Below the pieces are notes generated by a model. The model did no database searches, was not told the origin of the DNA, and was given only the letters and a program-made list of their open reading frames with translations. This document shows positions 1-7,974 of a DNA stretch of 64,000 bases, piece after piece. The stretch is from NCBI RefSeq assembly GCF_004011505.1, contig NZ_SAUN01000001.1, positions 3,968,001 to 4,032,000 on the forward strand. Direction: 5' to 3'. Both the position numbers and the translations under genes were made by a program. This DNA is from Nonomuraea polychroma (lineage in GTDB: Bacteria; Actinomycetota; Actinomycetes; Streptosporangiales; Streptosporangiaceae). Positions within the stretch are counted from its first letter, which is position 1. Every line of letters begins with the position of its first letter.

Positions 1-197
1 TCCTCCCTGCCCGCCGCCAGCCGCGACCCCGCTTTCATCGACAATCCCGACACCCTCGACATCACCCGGGGAGCCGCCGGCCACGTCGCCTCCGGCCACG
101 GCGTGCACCACTGCGTGGGGGCGCCGCTGGCGCCCTCCCGGCCCCACTGCGGCGCTTCCCCGGCCTGCACGCTGCGGGTGACCTGGTGACCTGGTGA
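1..197 (+). pseudogene. Cytochrome P450 C-terminal remnant
   Basis: Frame 1 reads SGHGVHHCVGAPLA, the P450 heme-binding loop with the Cys ligand and the usual GAPLAR continuation. Straight afterwards the frame is lost. A second frame from about position 147 carries LRRFPGLHAAGDLVTW, which matches the normal P450 C-terminus, and stops at 197. About ten residues that should join the two pieces are missing, so a short deletion with a frameshift has broken the gene. The 5' part lies outside the window, so I cannot say whether the rest is intact. Confidence 0.7.
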
Positions 198-319
198 GCG
201 GGTGGTCGCTGAGAGCTGACACTTCCCGCAACTCATCGCCACGCTCTCACCGTCTGGAAATCAAGTACTACGTTGAGCGGCTTGCCGCTGTCCGGCACGC
301 AGGCGGGGGAGGCTCCGCG

Positions 320-1057
320 TCAGGCCCGGCCGAGGACGCAGAACTCGTTGCCCTCCGGGTCGGCGAGGACGACCCACGGGACGTCGCCCTGGCCCACATC
401 GGCGAGCGTCGCACCGAGGGACTGCAGCCGGGCCACCTCCGCCGCTTGATCGTCAACGGGGTACGGCAGCAGGTCGATATGGACCCGGTTCCACACGGGC
501 TTCACGTCAGGCGTGCGGAGGAACTCAAGATACGGCCCGACACCCTGGGCGGACCGCAGCCGCGCATGATCGTCGGTAACCTCGTGCAGGGTCCAGTCCA
601 CCGCCTCGCCCCAGAACCGCGCCATGGCCCGCGGGTCCGCGCAGTCGACCACCACCGCGGCGATCGGCCCGGTATCGCGGTAGACCTCCCGAGGCTCCAG
701 CACGCGGAACACGTTGCCCTCCGGGTCGGCCAGAACCGTCCATGGCACGTCACCCTGGCCCACATCGGCGGGCGTCGCACCGAGCTCCTTCAGGCGCGCG
801 ACCAACTCCGTCTGATGGGCCGCAGAGGTGGTGGCGAGATCGATGTGCACGCGGTACTTCACCGTTTCGGGGTCCGGGACGGTGACGACATCGATGTAGA
901 AGCCGGCGGGGTCCGGCCAGACGAAGCCCTCGGGCTCGAGGTTGGTCACGCCGGGTCCCTCGCTGGACACACCCCAACCAAGCGCCTCCGCCCAAAACCG
1001 GCCGAGCGCCGAGTCATCCCGAGCCTTGAAATTCACTTGAACAAGTCGCAGCGCCAT
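320..1057 (-). CDS. Two-domain VOC (glyoxalase/bleomycin-resistance fold) protein
   Basis: A 245-residue protein made of two tandem VOC domains of about 120 residues. Both share the pattern of a WTxHEV or RVHIDL strand, an LxSLGAT/LKELGAT helix and an ADPEGNVF/EFCVL C-terminal strand. Such duplicated VOC proteins are usually metal-dependent lyases, dioxygenases or drug-sequestering proteins; the substrate cannot be read from sequence. The open frame extends further upstream, but the family N-terminus (MALRLVQVNFKA) fixes the start at the ATG at 1057. It stands alone beside unrelated genes on the same strand. Confidence 0.85.
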   Translation of the reverse strand: MALRLVQVNFKARDDSALGRFWAEALGWGVSSEGPGVTNLEPEGFVWPDPAGFYIDVVTVPDPETVKYRVHIDLATTSAAHQTELVARLKELGATPADVGQGDVPWTVLADPEGNVFRVLEPREVYRDTGPIAAVVVDCADPRAMARFWGEAVDWTLHEVTDDHARLRSAQGVGPYLEFLRTPDVKPVWNRVHIDLLPYPVDDQAAEVARLQSLGATLADVGQGDVPWVVLADPEGNEFCVLGRA

Positions 1058-1291
1058 GCCGCCAACCCTATGCCCAACAGATAAACCAGGATGAACCACG
1101 CGCCTTCGGCTCAACTGGCGGTAACGGGCGGGTCGGGGACTTCGCCGCGCGGCCGAAGGCTTGGGCGGGTGCGGAGGCGGTAGGTGTCGTCGATCGGGTC
1201 GAAGATACCGAGCAGGTGGAGGGTCTTGCCCGCGACATCCCGGCGAAGATCGCCCATGCTCCGTAGCGGACAGGCCTGAGGAATTCACGCG

Positions 1292-1777
1292 TCACAACGG
1301 GCGCAGGTGCTCGATCGTGACGTGGTGCTGCTCGGTCAGCCGCCGGCCGATCAACGAGCGGTGGCAGGCCTCAGGGTCGCGCTCGACACAGAGCAGCGCT
1401 GCGGTCCCGCTGCTCGGCAGCGCCGCCACGATCGGCGTGAGGTCGGCGCGGTCGAGGATCTCGGTGGTGTAGCGGCGGGTGTACTCGGCAGCGAGTTCGC
1501 GGCGCGAGCGCTTGCCGACCCCTTGGCGGTCATCCTCGGCGTACTGGAGCTGGCGTAACTCGGTTGTTGGGGCGAGCTCACGGTGGTGCTCGTAGGCGAT
1601 CCCGGCATGGGCGAGGGCCGCCTGCAGCCGGCGTGAGTTCGCCCAGGCGTACTCGGGTCCGCGGACACCGCGGCGCTGGCGTACGTCGAGCAGCAGACGA
1701 ACGTCCGCGTGCCGCAGTCGTTGCAGGAAGGACTCGCCGCCGAAGCCATAGACGCCGATTGTCACCAACCTGAGCAC
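1292..1777 (-). CDS. DUF488 family protein
   Basis: A 161-residue protein with the DUF488 layout: N-terminal TIGVYGFGGESFLQRL strand-helix, LLLDVRQRR, an EYAWANSRRLQAAL segment, and the conserved C-terminal LLCVERDPEACHRSLIGRRL motif with its Cys-His pair. The family is widespread in bacteria, its biochemical role is not established, and the conserved Cys/His/Arg residues suggest an enzyme or nucleic-acid-linked function. It lies downstream of ridA on the same strand, but a strong hairpin separates them, so it probably has its own promoter. Confidence 0.8.
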   Translation of the reverse strand: MLRLVTIGVYGFGGESFLQRLRHADVRLLLDVRQRRGVRGPEYAWANSRRLQAALAHAGIAYEHHRELAPTTELRQLQYAEDDRQGVGKRSRRELAAEYTRRYTTEILDRADLTPIVAALPSSGTAALLCVERDPEACHRSLIGRRLTEQHHVTIEHLRPL

Positions 1778-1806
1778 CGGAAATCACCCACCTGCCTCCT
1801 ACTCGT

Positions 1807-1836
1807 GCCGCCTCCGGCAGCCCTGCCGGAGGCGGC
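1807..1836 (-). terminator. Perfect 14-bp hairpin after ridA
   Basis: GCCGCCTCCGGCAG and its exact complement are separated by only two bases. It begins 10 bp past the stop of the RidA gene on the minus strand, the position expected for an intrinsic terminator. No clear T tract follows, as is common in high-GC actinomycetes. Confidence 0.6.
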
Positions 1837-1845
1837 GAGATCGCA

Positions 1846-2241
1846 TCACGCGACGGCGGTCCCCTCAAGCTCGACCATCAGGTCGGGGATCGCCAGCCGT
1901 GTCACGCCGAGCATCGTGGTGGACGGTGCCACCCCGGCGGCGCCCAACCGCGACGCCAGCACGCCGTAGTGCTCGAAGAGCCGATCGACGTCGGTGGTGT
2001 AGACGTTGAGCCGGACGAGGTTCGCGAGGGACATGTCGGCCTCCCCGAGCACGGCCTCCAGGTTGTCGAGGCTCAGCGCCAACTGCGCAGCCATGTCATC
2101 GGCATGCTGGGGCTTGCCGTCGCCGCTCATCGCGGTCTGCCCGGCGCAGTACAGGGTCCGGGTGTGCCCGGAGACGATCTCACCCTGATTGTACCCCATC
2201 TCCACCGACCACGCCCACGGGTTGACCGCCGTTCGCTCCAT
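1846..2241 (-). CDS. RidA/YjgF/UK114 family protein
   Basis: A 131-residue protein with the RidA fold. The first strand (VNPWAWSVEMGYNQGEIVSG), the CAGQTAMSGDGKPQHADDMAAQLALSL-type centre and the LVRLNVYTTDVDRLFEHY block are diagnostic. Canonical RidA deaminates reactive 2-aminoacrylate using a conserved Arg near the C-terminus. Here the C-terminal block reads TTMLGVTRLAIPDLMVELEGTAVA, with the Arg slightly displaced, so it may belong to a Rid subgroup of different activity. The ATG at 2241 (MERTAVNPW) fits the family better than the longer frame. It is divergent from a WYL regulator with a shared palindrome between them. Confidence 0.85.
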   Translation of the reverse strand: MERTAVNPWAWSVEMGYNQGEIVSGHTRTLYCAGQTAMSGDGKPQHADDMAAQLALSLDNLEAVLGEADMSLANLVRLNVYTTDVDRLFEHYGVLASRLGAAGVAPSTTMLGVTRLAIPDLMVELEGTAVA

Positions 2242-2338
2242 TGCCACATTTGCTCCATTCGATTCGTCGACATTACGTACGTCGATCGGCTCGGTAGCCG
2301 CCATCTTTTTGGTCGCGTTGATGAGCCTCCCAACAAAT

Positions 2339-2357
2339 CACGACATCCTGTGTCGTG
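2339..2357. promoter_or_regulatory. Palindrome between ridA-like gene and WYL regulator
   Basis: CACGACA-TCCTG-TGTCGTG is a perfect 7-bp inverted repeat with a 5-bp spacer, 21 bp before the WYL regulator start and in its divergent promoter region. A dyad of this size and place suits autoregulation by the adjacent regulator. Confidence 0.6.
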
Positions 2358-2377
2358 TATTTCGCTAAAGTTCTCGT

Positions 2378-3352
2378 GTGCGCGCCGACCGGTTGGTCTC
2401 GCTGGTGCTGCTGCTGCGGCAGCACGGTCGGCTGTCGGCGACCGCGCTGGCGCGCGAGCTGGAGGTATCCACCCGCACCGTGCTGCGCGACATCGAGGCG
2501 CTGTCCGCGGCCGGCGTCCCGGTCTACGCCGAACGCGGCCGGCACGGCGGGTTCGCGTTGTTGCCCGGTTTCCGGACCGAGCTCACCGGACTGAACCCCG
2601 ACGAGGCCCTTGCCCTGCTGGTCGCCGGATCGCGGCGCGGCGCGCAGGCATTCGGCCTCGGCTCGGCGCTCGCTTCGGCGATGCTCAAGGTGGTTGACGC
2701 GCTACCCGAAAGCTATCGGGACACCGCGGCCGGCGCGGCCGAGCGATTGCTCATCGACCCGGAGACCGACCTCCTCTCGCGTCGGCTGGTCGATGAGGAG
2801 GTGCCTGACGCCATAGTGGCCGAGGTCCTGCGCGCGGTGTTCACCGGACACAAGCTGCAGATCCACTACGCGGCTGTGGACCAGACCCCGCAGTGGCGCA
2901 CGGTGGACCCGATCGGCCTGGTCACCGTACGCGACCGGGGCTACTTGCTGGCCACGAGGTCTGGCGCGGACCGCACCTACCGGCTGTCCCGGATCTCGGC
3001 CGCCAAGGAACTCGCCGAACCCGCGCAGCGACCAGACCGGGTCGATCTGGACCGGGCCTGGCAGGAACGCAGCACCCGGTTTCGGACCGGCGGCGACCAA
3101 GTCACCGTGCTGGTACGGGTGGACCCGGCGCGGCGAGAGGACCTGGTGGGCACCGCGCTGGCCGTCCGCGCCGAAGAAGCCGACTCAGACGGCTGGCTGC
3201 GGCTGGAGGTGACCTTCCAAGATCCGAGACACGCCGAATGGGCGCTGTGGCAGCTCACCACGAACGCGGAAGCCCTGGCCCCGCAGTGGTTGCGCGACTC
3301 CCTGCGCAACCGCGCCGCCGCGATCGCCACCCGCTACGCAGTGTCATCCTGA
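2378..3352 (+). CDS. YafY/DeoR-type HTH-WYL transcriptional regulator
   Basis: A 324-residue regulator. Residues 1-60 form a winged HTH (RLVSLVLLLRQHGRLSATALARELEVSTRTVLRDIEAL). Residues about 140-225 form a WYL domain (HKLQIHYAAVDQTPQWRTVDPIGLVTVRDRGYLLAT, where the usual W-Y-L triad is relaxed), followed by the C-terminal extension. WYL regulators respond to small ligands or nucleic acids; this one is most simply a local regulator of the divergent RidA gene, given the dyad just upstream. The start is a GTG at 2378. Confidence 0.88.
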   Translation: MRADRLVSLVLLLRQHGRLSATALARELEVSTRTVLRDIEALSAAGVPVYAERGRHGGFALLPGFRTELTGLNPDEALALLVAGSRRGAQAFGLGSALASAMLKVVDALPESYRDTAAGAAERLLIDPETDLLSRRLVDEEVPDAIVAEVLRAVFTGHKLQIHYAAVDQTPQWRTVDPIGLVTVRDRGYLLATRSGADRTYRLSRISAAKELAEPAQRPDRVDLDRAWQERSTRFRTGGDQVTVLVRVDPARREDLVGTALAVRAEEADSDGWLRLEVTFQDPRHAEWALWQLTTNAEALAPQWLRDSLRNRAAAIATRYAVSS

Positions 3353-3409
3353 GAGCTGTCGCCTTCTGCGGGCCGCCGCCGACCGATTCGGACTGCTCCA
3401 TACTGGTAG

Positions 3410-3927
3410 GTGCCAAGCGCGGCCGGCGCGGGACGCGACGTGGAGCTGATCGTGGGTCACAACCGCGACGAGTGGCGCACGTTCCTCCTCTTCTCCGGAC
3501 AACTCGGCAAGTTCACTGAGGAGCAGGCGGCGGAGGCGCTGCACCTGGCCGAGGCCCAGGTCGCCGGGGGCGGGCAGGCGCACCTGTACGAGCTGACCTG
3601 GCAGTCCCCCGGCAACGGCGGAGTGATGCGCGCCTGCCACGGCCTGGACGGCCCGCTGCTGTTCGGCACCTACGACGCCCAGCTGGGCCCGCCGGCCATC
3701 GGTCCCGAGCCCACTGCCGAGGCCCAAGACCTGACCTGTCAGATCCGCACGGCCTGGACATCCTTCGCCACCTCGGGCACGCCGGGGGCTGGCCCGCGTA
3801 CGACTCCCAGCAGCGCCTGACCCGGGTCTTCGACGCGCCCCTGTCGGTCACGGCGTAACCCGAGGAGACCTCACGCCACCTGTGGCAGGACCACGTCTTC
3901 GAGGTGCTTCCCCTGCTGACCGCCTGA
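3410..3927 (+). pseudogene. Type-B carboxylesterase C-terminal remnant
   Basis: The frame from 3410 reads ELIVGHNRDEWRTFLLFSG and later CHGLDGPLLFGTYD, which match the C-terminal third of type-B carboxylesterases, including the catalytic His of the HGxD/E motif. Near 3780 the coding sense moves to another frame (GGWPAYDSQQRLTRVF), an in-frame TAA then interrupts it near 3856, and the remnant continues to 3927 (RHLWQDHVFEVLPLLTA). The N-terminal half with the catalytic Ser is missing. The gene is dead: 5' deletion, one frameshift and one nonsense codon. Confidence 0.75.
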
Positions 3928-4006
3928 GCGGACGCACGGAAGATGATGATGGGCGGGATCCCGCCCAACACCAGGTTCCCCAACCCCGAACTCGCGCTCG
4001 GTGCCG

Positions 4007-4801
4007 TCATCGGTCCGGACCCATCCTGCGGTCGGTGCTGAGGTCGCCGCGCACGGTGGCCACCCCCGTGCGCGCGAGTCTTCCGCTCAGATCGTCCAGG
4101 ATCGCCGCGGTGGCGGTGGCTCCGAACCGGGCGGCGCCCGCCGCGCTCATCTCCAGCAACACGTCCAGGGTCCGTACGCCGCCGGCGGCCTTGACCTTCA
4201 CCCGCTCGGAGACGTTGGCGCGCATGAGGCGGATGTCGGCCAGGGTGGCGCCGCCAGGGGCGAAACCGGTGGAGGTTTTGACGTAGGCGACACCGGCCTG
4301 CTCGCTCAGGCGGCAGGCGCGGATCTTCTCGGCATCGCTGAGGTAGGCGTTCTCGAAGATGACCTTCACCACGGTGCCGGGGGCCGCTTCCACGACCGCG
4401 CGGATGTCGTCGAGCACGGCCTCGTCGTCACCGCCGCGCAGGCGCCCGATGTTGAGCACCATGTCCAGCTCGCGGGCGCCGTCGGACACGGCGGTGCGGG
4501 CTTCGGCGGCCTTGATGCGGGCGGACGAGGAGCCGTGCGGGAACCCGATCACGGTGCCGGTCGACACGCCGGTCCCGTCGAGCCGCGTGGCGGCCAACGC
4601 CACGTCACACGGTTTGACGCAGACCGAGGCGACGGCGTATCGGGCGGCGAGGTCGCATCCCGCGCGGACGTCCTCGTTGGTCAGTTCCGGACGGAGCAGG
4701 GAGTGGTCGATCATTTTGGCGACGTCGGCGACGGTGGAGGCCACGAGCACGGCTCCTTCGTGAGGGGGTTCGGCGAGGGATATGCGGGGGTGACGGTTCA
4801 C
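4007..4801 (-). CDS. deoC: Deoxyribose-phosphate aldolase
   Basis: Class I aldolase cleaving 2-deoxyribose 5-phosphate to glyceraldehyde 3-phosphate and acetaldehyde, in deoxynucleoside catabolism. Seen in sequence: Schiff-base Lys175 in VKTSTGF, proton-relay Asp113 in ELDMV and Lys204 in VKAAGGVR, in a 264-residue protein of family length. The GTG start at 4801 overlaps the TGA of the upstream GntR gene by 4 nt, so the two are translationally coupled and regulated together. No other deo genes are adjacent. The protein ends in a charged, non-conserved tail. Confidence 0.93.
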   Translation of the reverse strand: MNRHPRISLAEPPHEGAVLVASTVADVAKMIDHSLLRPELTNEDVRAGCDLAARYAVASVCVKPCDVALAATRLDGTGVSTGTVIGFPHGSSSARIKAAEARTAVSDGARELDMVLNIGRLRGGDDEAVLDDIRAVVEAAPGTVVKVIFENAYLSDAEKIRACRLSEQAGVAYVKTSTGFAPGGATLADIRLMRANVSERVKVKAAGGVRTLDVLLEMSAAGAARFGATATAAILDDLSGRLARTGVATVRGDLSTDRRMGPDR

Positions 4802-5553
4802 GGGCGGCGGGTGTCCATCGGCGAGGACTCGACGGTGAAGGCGACGTCGAGGCCGTATCGGGCGGCGACGTACAGGGAGTCGGTGAGCTCCAGCGGCTCG
4901 TCGTTCTGGTCGACGATCAGGCGGTGCTCGACCAGCAGCGGCGCGCCGGGGTCCACGGCGAGTACGCCGGCCTCGCGCTCCCCCGCGACGGCTGCGCCGA
5001 TGCGGGCGTGGCCGCGCGCCGGGGTGCGCCCGAGCGCGATCAGGGCAGCGTGCAGGGAGCCTTGCTCAAGATCGGCCTCCAGCAGCCTGCGGAGGCTGCC
5101 GGGAAAGACCGCCCGTTCGAGGGCGATCGGCAGGTCGTCGGCCTGTCGGACACGCTCCACCGCGATCACCCGTCCGCGTTTTCCCAGCCGCAGCCGGTCG
5201 GCCTCCTGCGGGGTGGCGGCGCGGGTGGTGGCCGACAACAGCTGGGAGGACGGCCGCTGCCCGCGTCGGCGGATCTCCTCGCTGAAGCGCACCAAGCTCT
5301 CGGCGCGGCGGCTGCCCGGCGGCGGGGCCACGAAGGTGCCCCTGCCCGGGTGCCGGACCACCAGGCCGTCGGCGACCAGGCGCTGCACTGCCGCGCGGGC
5401 GGTCATCCTGCTGACGGCGAACTCCTCGCTCAACTCACTCTCCGAGGGCAGCGCGTCGCCCGGCCTCGCGGCGGCCACACGCTCGCGCAGCGCCTGCTCG
5501 ATGACGAAGTAGCGGGGCGCGAAGTCCTCGGGCCGCTTGCCTGTCGCGTTCAC
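4798..5553 (-). CDS. GntR/HutC-family regulator (UTRA ligand domain)
   Basis: A 251-residue repressor. The N-terminal winged HTH (residues 15-80: LRERVAAARPGDALPSESEL..VSRMTARAAVQRLVADGLV) is followed by a UTRA domain (about 95-240). HutC-type regulators sense small metabolites, often sugar phosphates or amino acids. Coupling to deoC suggests a deoxyribose or pentose phosphate ligand, which is inference. A perfect 18-bp palindrome lies 16 bp upstream of the start and is the likely operator, making this an autoregulated two-gene operon. Confidence 0.9.
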   Translation of the reverse strand: MNATGKRPEDFAPRYFVIEQALRERVAAARPGDALPSESELSEEFAVSRMTARAAVQRLVADGLVVRHPGRGTFVAPPPGSRRAESLVRFSEEIRRRGQRPSSQLLSATTRAATPQEADRLRLGKRGRVIAVERVRQADDLPIALERAVFPGSLRRLLEADLEQGSLHAALIALGRTPARGHARIGAAVAGEREAGVLAVDPGAPLLVEHRLIVDQNDEPLELTDSLYVAARYGLDVAFTVESSPMDTRRP

Positions 5554-5569
5554 ACCTCGACCATAGCAC

Positions 5570-5587
5570 TAGCTGTATATACAGCTA
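5570..5587. promoter_or_regulatory. GntR operator, perfect 18-bp palindrome
   Basis: TAGCTGTATATACAGCTA reads identically on both strands. It lies directly upstream of the GntR-deoC operon, where a HutC-type dimer would block the promoter. It is A/T rich against a very GC-rich background. Confidence 0.7.
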
Positions 5588-5619
5588 TAGGGCTGGGTCG
5601 ATTGAGAAGAAGGGCGAGC

Positions 5620-5763
5620 ATGAGCCAGGCCGTACTCGGGGGTCAGAGTGATGTGGAACAGGATCCAGTGTTAGCCGCGTTGCTGCCGGGGCTTAGCTGT
5701 GGCCAGGCGCGGGCGATCCGAGCGGCAGCACCGGAATGCGCAAGGTTGTCGTGCCGGTCGTGA
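5620..5763 (+). CDS. Possible short protein divergent from GntR
   Basis: A 47-codon frame beginning MSQAVLGGQSDVEQDPV with an AGAAGAAGGG stretch 8 bp before the ATG. It starts on the other side of the GntR palindrome, so it could be the stump of a GntR-controlled gene. The last third overlaps the convergent lipoprotein gene and looks non-coding. No family recognised. Confidence 0.25.
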   Translation: MSQAVLGGQSDVEQDPVLAALLPGLSCGQARAIRAAAPECARLSCRS

Positions 5764-6244
5764 AGCGGAACGTGACGTCAATCGGGGTGGCCCCGAGCGG
5801 GCGGTGGATGTTGATGAGTTCCAGGTGCGGACGATTCTGCCCCTGTTGAAGGGAGAGGGTGCCGCGAGCAGGAATCGTCACGTTGACGGCTTGCCCGGGG
5901 GCGGACGGACTTGCGCGATATTCGACCCTTTCGGCGTGTACGGTGCTGACGCCGTCCAGTTCCTGAGGTCTGTCGCTGTTGTTGACCAGGGTCAGGTAAA
6001 GGCCCAGGTCGTCGCCGGACTTCTGCTGGTCCATCGGCGGAGCCAGGATGTGGACATGCAACAGCCGCATAGCACCGACCTGCCCATCGACCAGGCCCTC
6101 CCGATTCCGGGTGGATTGCGGCAGGGGGGACTCCCGTTGAGCAGGGTTACAGGCTAGAAGCGTCGCCAGCAGCCAGACCGACAAGAAGAACCGAAGCGAT
6201 GTTCGCCATGCGCCAGCTCCCGCGTCCCGATGTGTTGTCCTCAT
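5693..6244 (-). CDS. Lipoprotein of PCu(A)C-like type
   Basis: A 183-residue exported protein. The N-terminus has a positively charged stretch, a hydrophobic core (FFLSVWLLATLLAC) and a lipobox LLAC, so it is probably anchored to the outer face of the membrane. The mature part has a predicted immunoglobulin-like beta domain (LGLYLTLVNNSDRPQELDGVSTVHA..IPARGTLSLQQ..RPLGATPIDVTFRF) like actinobacterial lipoproteins related to PCu(A)C copper chaperones. The canonical Met/His ligand set is not clearly present, so copper binding is not shown. The start is the ATG at 6244. Confidence 0.7.
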   Translation of the reverse strand: MRTTHRDAGAGAWRTSLRFFLSVWLLATLLACNPAQRESPLPQSTRNREGLVDGQVGAMRLLHVHILAPPMDQQKSGDDLGLYLTLVNNSDRPQELDGVSTVHAERVEYRASPSAPGQAVNVTIPARGTLSLQQGQNRPHLELINIHRPLGATPIDVTFRFTTGTTTLRIPVLPLGSPAPGHS

Positions 6245-6504
6245 ATCGCGCTTCCATGTGATCTGCGGGGCTACTCTGGCCAGGCCGTGGTGAGGTCCGT
6301 GCCGTGTTCCGGCCGGCGCGGTAGGCGCGGAACGAACCGTGCGCCGCGAAGGCTGCATCCAAGGGCCGCACTCGGGCCCGCAATCGCGAGCGCCGCCTGC
6401 AGAGGGTTAACCGCATGCGCGATGTACCCACCTACGGCGCGGACATGTTGACCAATTCCGCCATCCCCCACCACACCGCCGTTGAGACCCGCGTCTTGAA
6501 CTCT

Positions 6505-6603
6505 GAACCGCGCCGGGTTTCATGGGCCTCCATGAAACCCGGCGCGGTTCACTCCATCAAACCCGGGGCACTCCTCGGCCTCCATGAAACCCGGCGCGGT
6601 TCA
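6505..6603. repeat. Long palindrome plus 27-bp direct repeat
   Basis: Between the lipoprotein and the broken VOC gene (6245-6754, no other gene seen) there is a perfect inverted repeat with 21-bp arms (6505-6525 and 6530-6550) and a 4-nt loop. A 27-bp unit (6525-6551) that includes the right arm recurs exactly at 6577-6603, 52 bp on. It may be a bidirectional terminator, a repetitive extragenic element or a protein-binding array. Confidence 0.85.
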
Positions 6604-6754
6604 ATTTCGTGCGTGAGCGTCTTCGCCTCACCCCTGGGCTCGACAAAGGTCACAGACCATGACCACCGTCTGTCGTTGGCCAGCTGGGCGGTGGGTGGGA
6701 AGTTCCTTCGGAGTCGGCCCGCCCCGCAGCAGAAGATCCCACATGCCGGTCAGG

Positions 6755-7287
6755 TTATCCGGTGCCACCAGCACCGGGGTCGGCCAGCGTGACCATCGTC
6801 TCGAGCAGCGTCGTGTATACAGTGCCGGGTTCAGCGGATTCCTCCCAGCCCGACTCTTCCCCGGCCGCCGGATTGGTTTCCGCCGCCGGAAAGAACAGCC
6901 ACCACAGGTTGTGCCAAGGGTCGAGGAACCGGGCGATGCCGTACCCGCCGTAGAAGGGAGACACCGGAGTGACGACGGTCGCACCGCGTTCGACCGCTCT
7001 GCGCATCGTCTCCTCGGGGTCGGCGACGTACACCTGGGTCAGGGCCGGGGTGAACGGCCAGCCGGCCTTACGGTCAGCGACCATGAGCAACGAGTTGCCG
7101 ATTTGACTTCGGCGTGGATCAGCGTTCCGTCTCCGGCGTAGAAGTCAGGGGTGCGGGCTTCCCCCCGCTCATTCGCATCAAAGACAGCGACGAGGAAGTC
7201 GATGAAAGGCGCGGCTCCGTCAACGACAACGAATCCGTTAACGGTGTTCTCACCCCGGGGTTCGGGACCTTGCTTAGTCATCTCCAT
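6755..7287 (-). pseudogene. VOC-family protein split by a frameshift
   Basis: The first frame (from 7287) reads GFVVVDGAAPFIDFLVAVF..DGTLIHAEVK and the second (to 6755) LLMVADRKAGWPFTPALTQVYV..FLDPWHNLWWLFFP, together one PhnB/VOC-like protein of about 175 residues. The join lies near 7100 at AAATCGG; one extra A would restore HAEVKIGNSLLMVAD. This is a one-base loss in a short A run, or a sequencing error. Function unknown beyond the fold. The start is at 7287, with a dyad at 7306-7330 just upstream. Confidence 0.75.
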
Positions 7288-7305
7288 GCCGCGAGGCTAG
7301 AGATA

Positions 7306-7330
7306 ATTGCGGTCAGTTTCCTGCCGCAAT
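7306..7330. promoter_or_regulatory. Dyad upstream of VOC gene
   Basis: ATTGCGG and CCGCAAT are perfect 7-bp inverted repeats with an 11-bp spacer, 19 bp before the VOC start. A plausible operator or promoter dyad; no adjacent regulator is obvious. Confidence 0.45.
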
Positions 7331-7739
7331 AGCGGCCCAGGGACGCCCTGCCGGGTCCAGCTCGTTGGTTGGACCGTCTCTATAGCGGCCGGCTTGGCCC
7401 GGTCCGGACCGCTGCCGATGTCCAGGCCGGCCCAGCGCCCCCCTCACCCTGCGGAGCACACTCATCGTCCCACCGCGAGCCCAAGAGCGCTGCTTCTTCT
7501 CACCGACATCGTTTTCCCGCGCTGAACGATCGCTGTCGCAACTGACCGACAGCCGCTGTCGTTACTCGCCTACGTAACCATACTTGCCGACGAGCTCGAT
7601 CAGACAACCCATCCGTGATCCCTCCTGGGCATGATGCCTGGACTCCAGCGAACTCCCCGTGTTTTCAGGTCGGATACACAAAGATCAACATTGTGTTGCC
7701 ACAGGTCCGGTCTGTAACGCAACCCGTGTACGAACCTAC
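7331..7739. other. Intergenic stretch without recognised gene
   Basis: About 400 bp between the VOC promoter and a resolvase remnant. It holds a 12-bp palindrome CGGTCCGGACCG at 7400-7411 and short frames with no protein-like pattern. Confidence 0.5.
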
Positions 7740-7960
7740 AATCGGGAAGCGCGCATATCGACCCGGGATCAGCATCCCGAAGCCCAGCAAGACGCCCTCC
7801 GCGCGGCCGGCTGCGAGAAGATCTTCACCGACAAGGCCAGCGGCAAGCTCGCCCGCCGACCCGAACTCGACAAGGCCCTCCACATCGCCCGCGAGGGCGA
7901 CCAACTCCTGGTCACCAAACTCGATCAGCCCGGCCGCTCCCTGTACAACCTCATCGAGTG
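7740..7960 (+). pseudogene. Serine recombinase N-terminal remnant
   Basis: ARISTRDQHPEAQQDALRAAGC followed by IFTDKASGKLARRPELDKAL and LLVTKLDQPGRSLYNLIE is the catalytic domain of a Tn3/Pin-type resolvase, with the nucleophilic Ser in ARIST. The usual GYARxS start is altered to REARIS, the following KLDRLGRS is KLDQPGRS, and the frame is cut at about 7960 where it meets the 3' end of a LysR-type gene. The C-terminal half of the catalytic domain and the DNA-binding domain are absent. Confidence 0.75.
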
Positions 7961-7974
7961 CCGCGCTACCCTGC

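Noticed and set aside
1111..1257. Minus-strand frame of 48 codons with LLGIFDPIDDTYRLR
   Set aside because: Looks faintly protein-like, but it is short, has no ribosome site and I do not recognise it.
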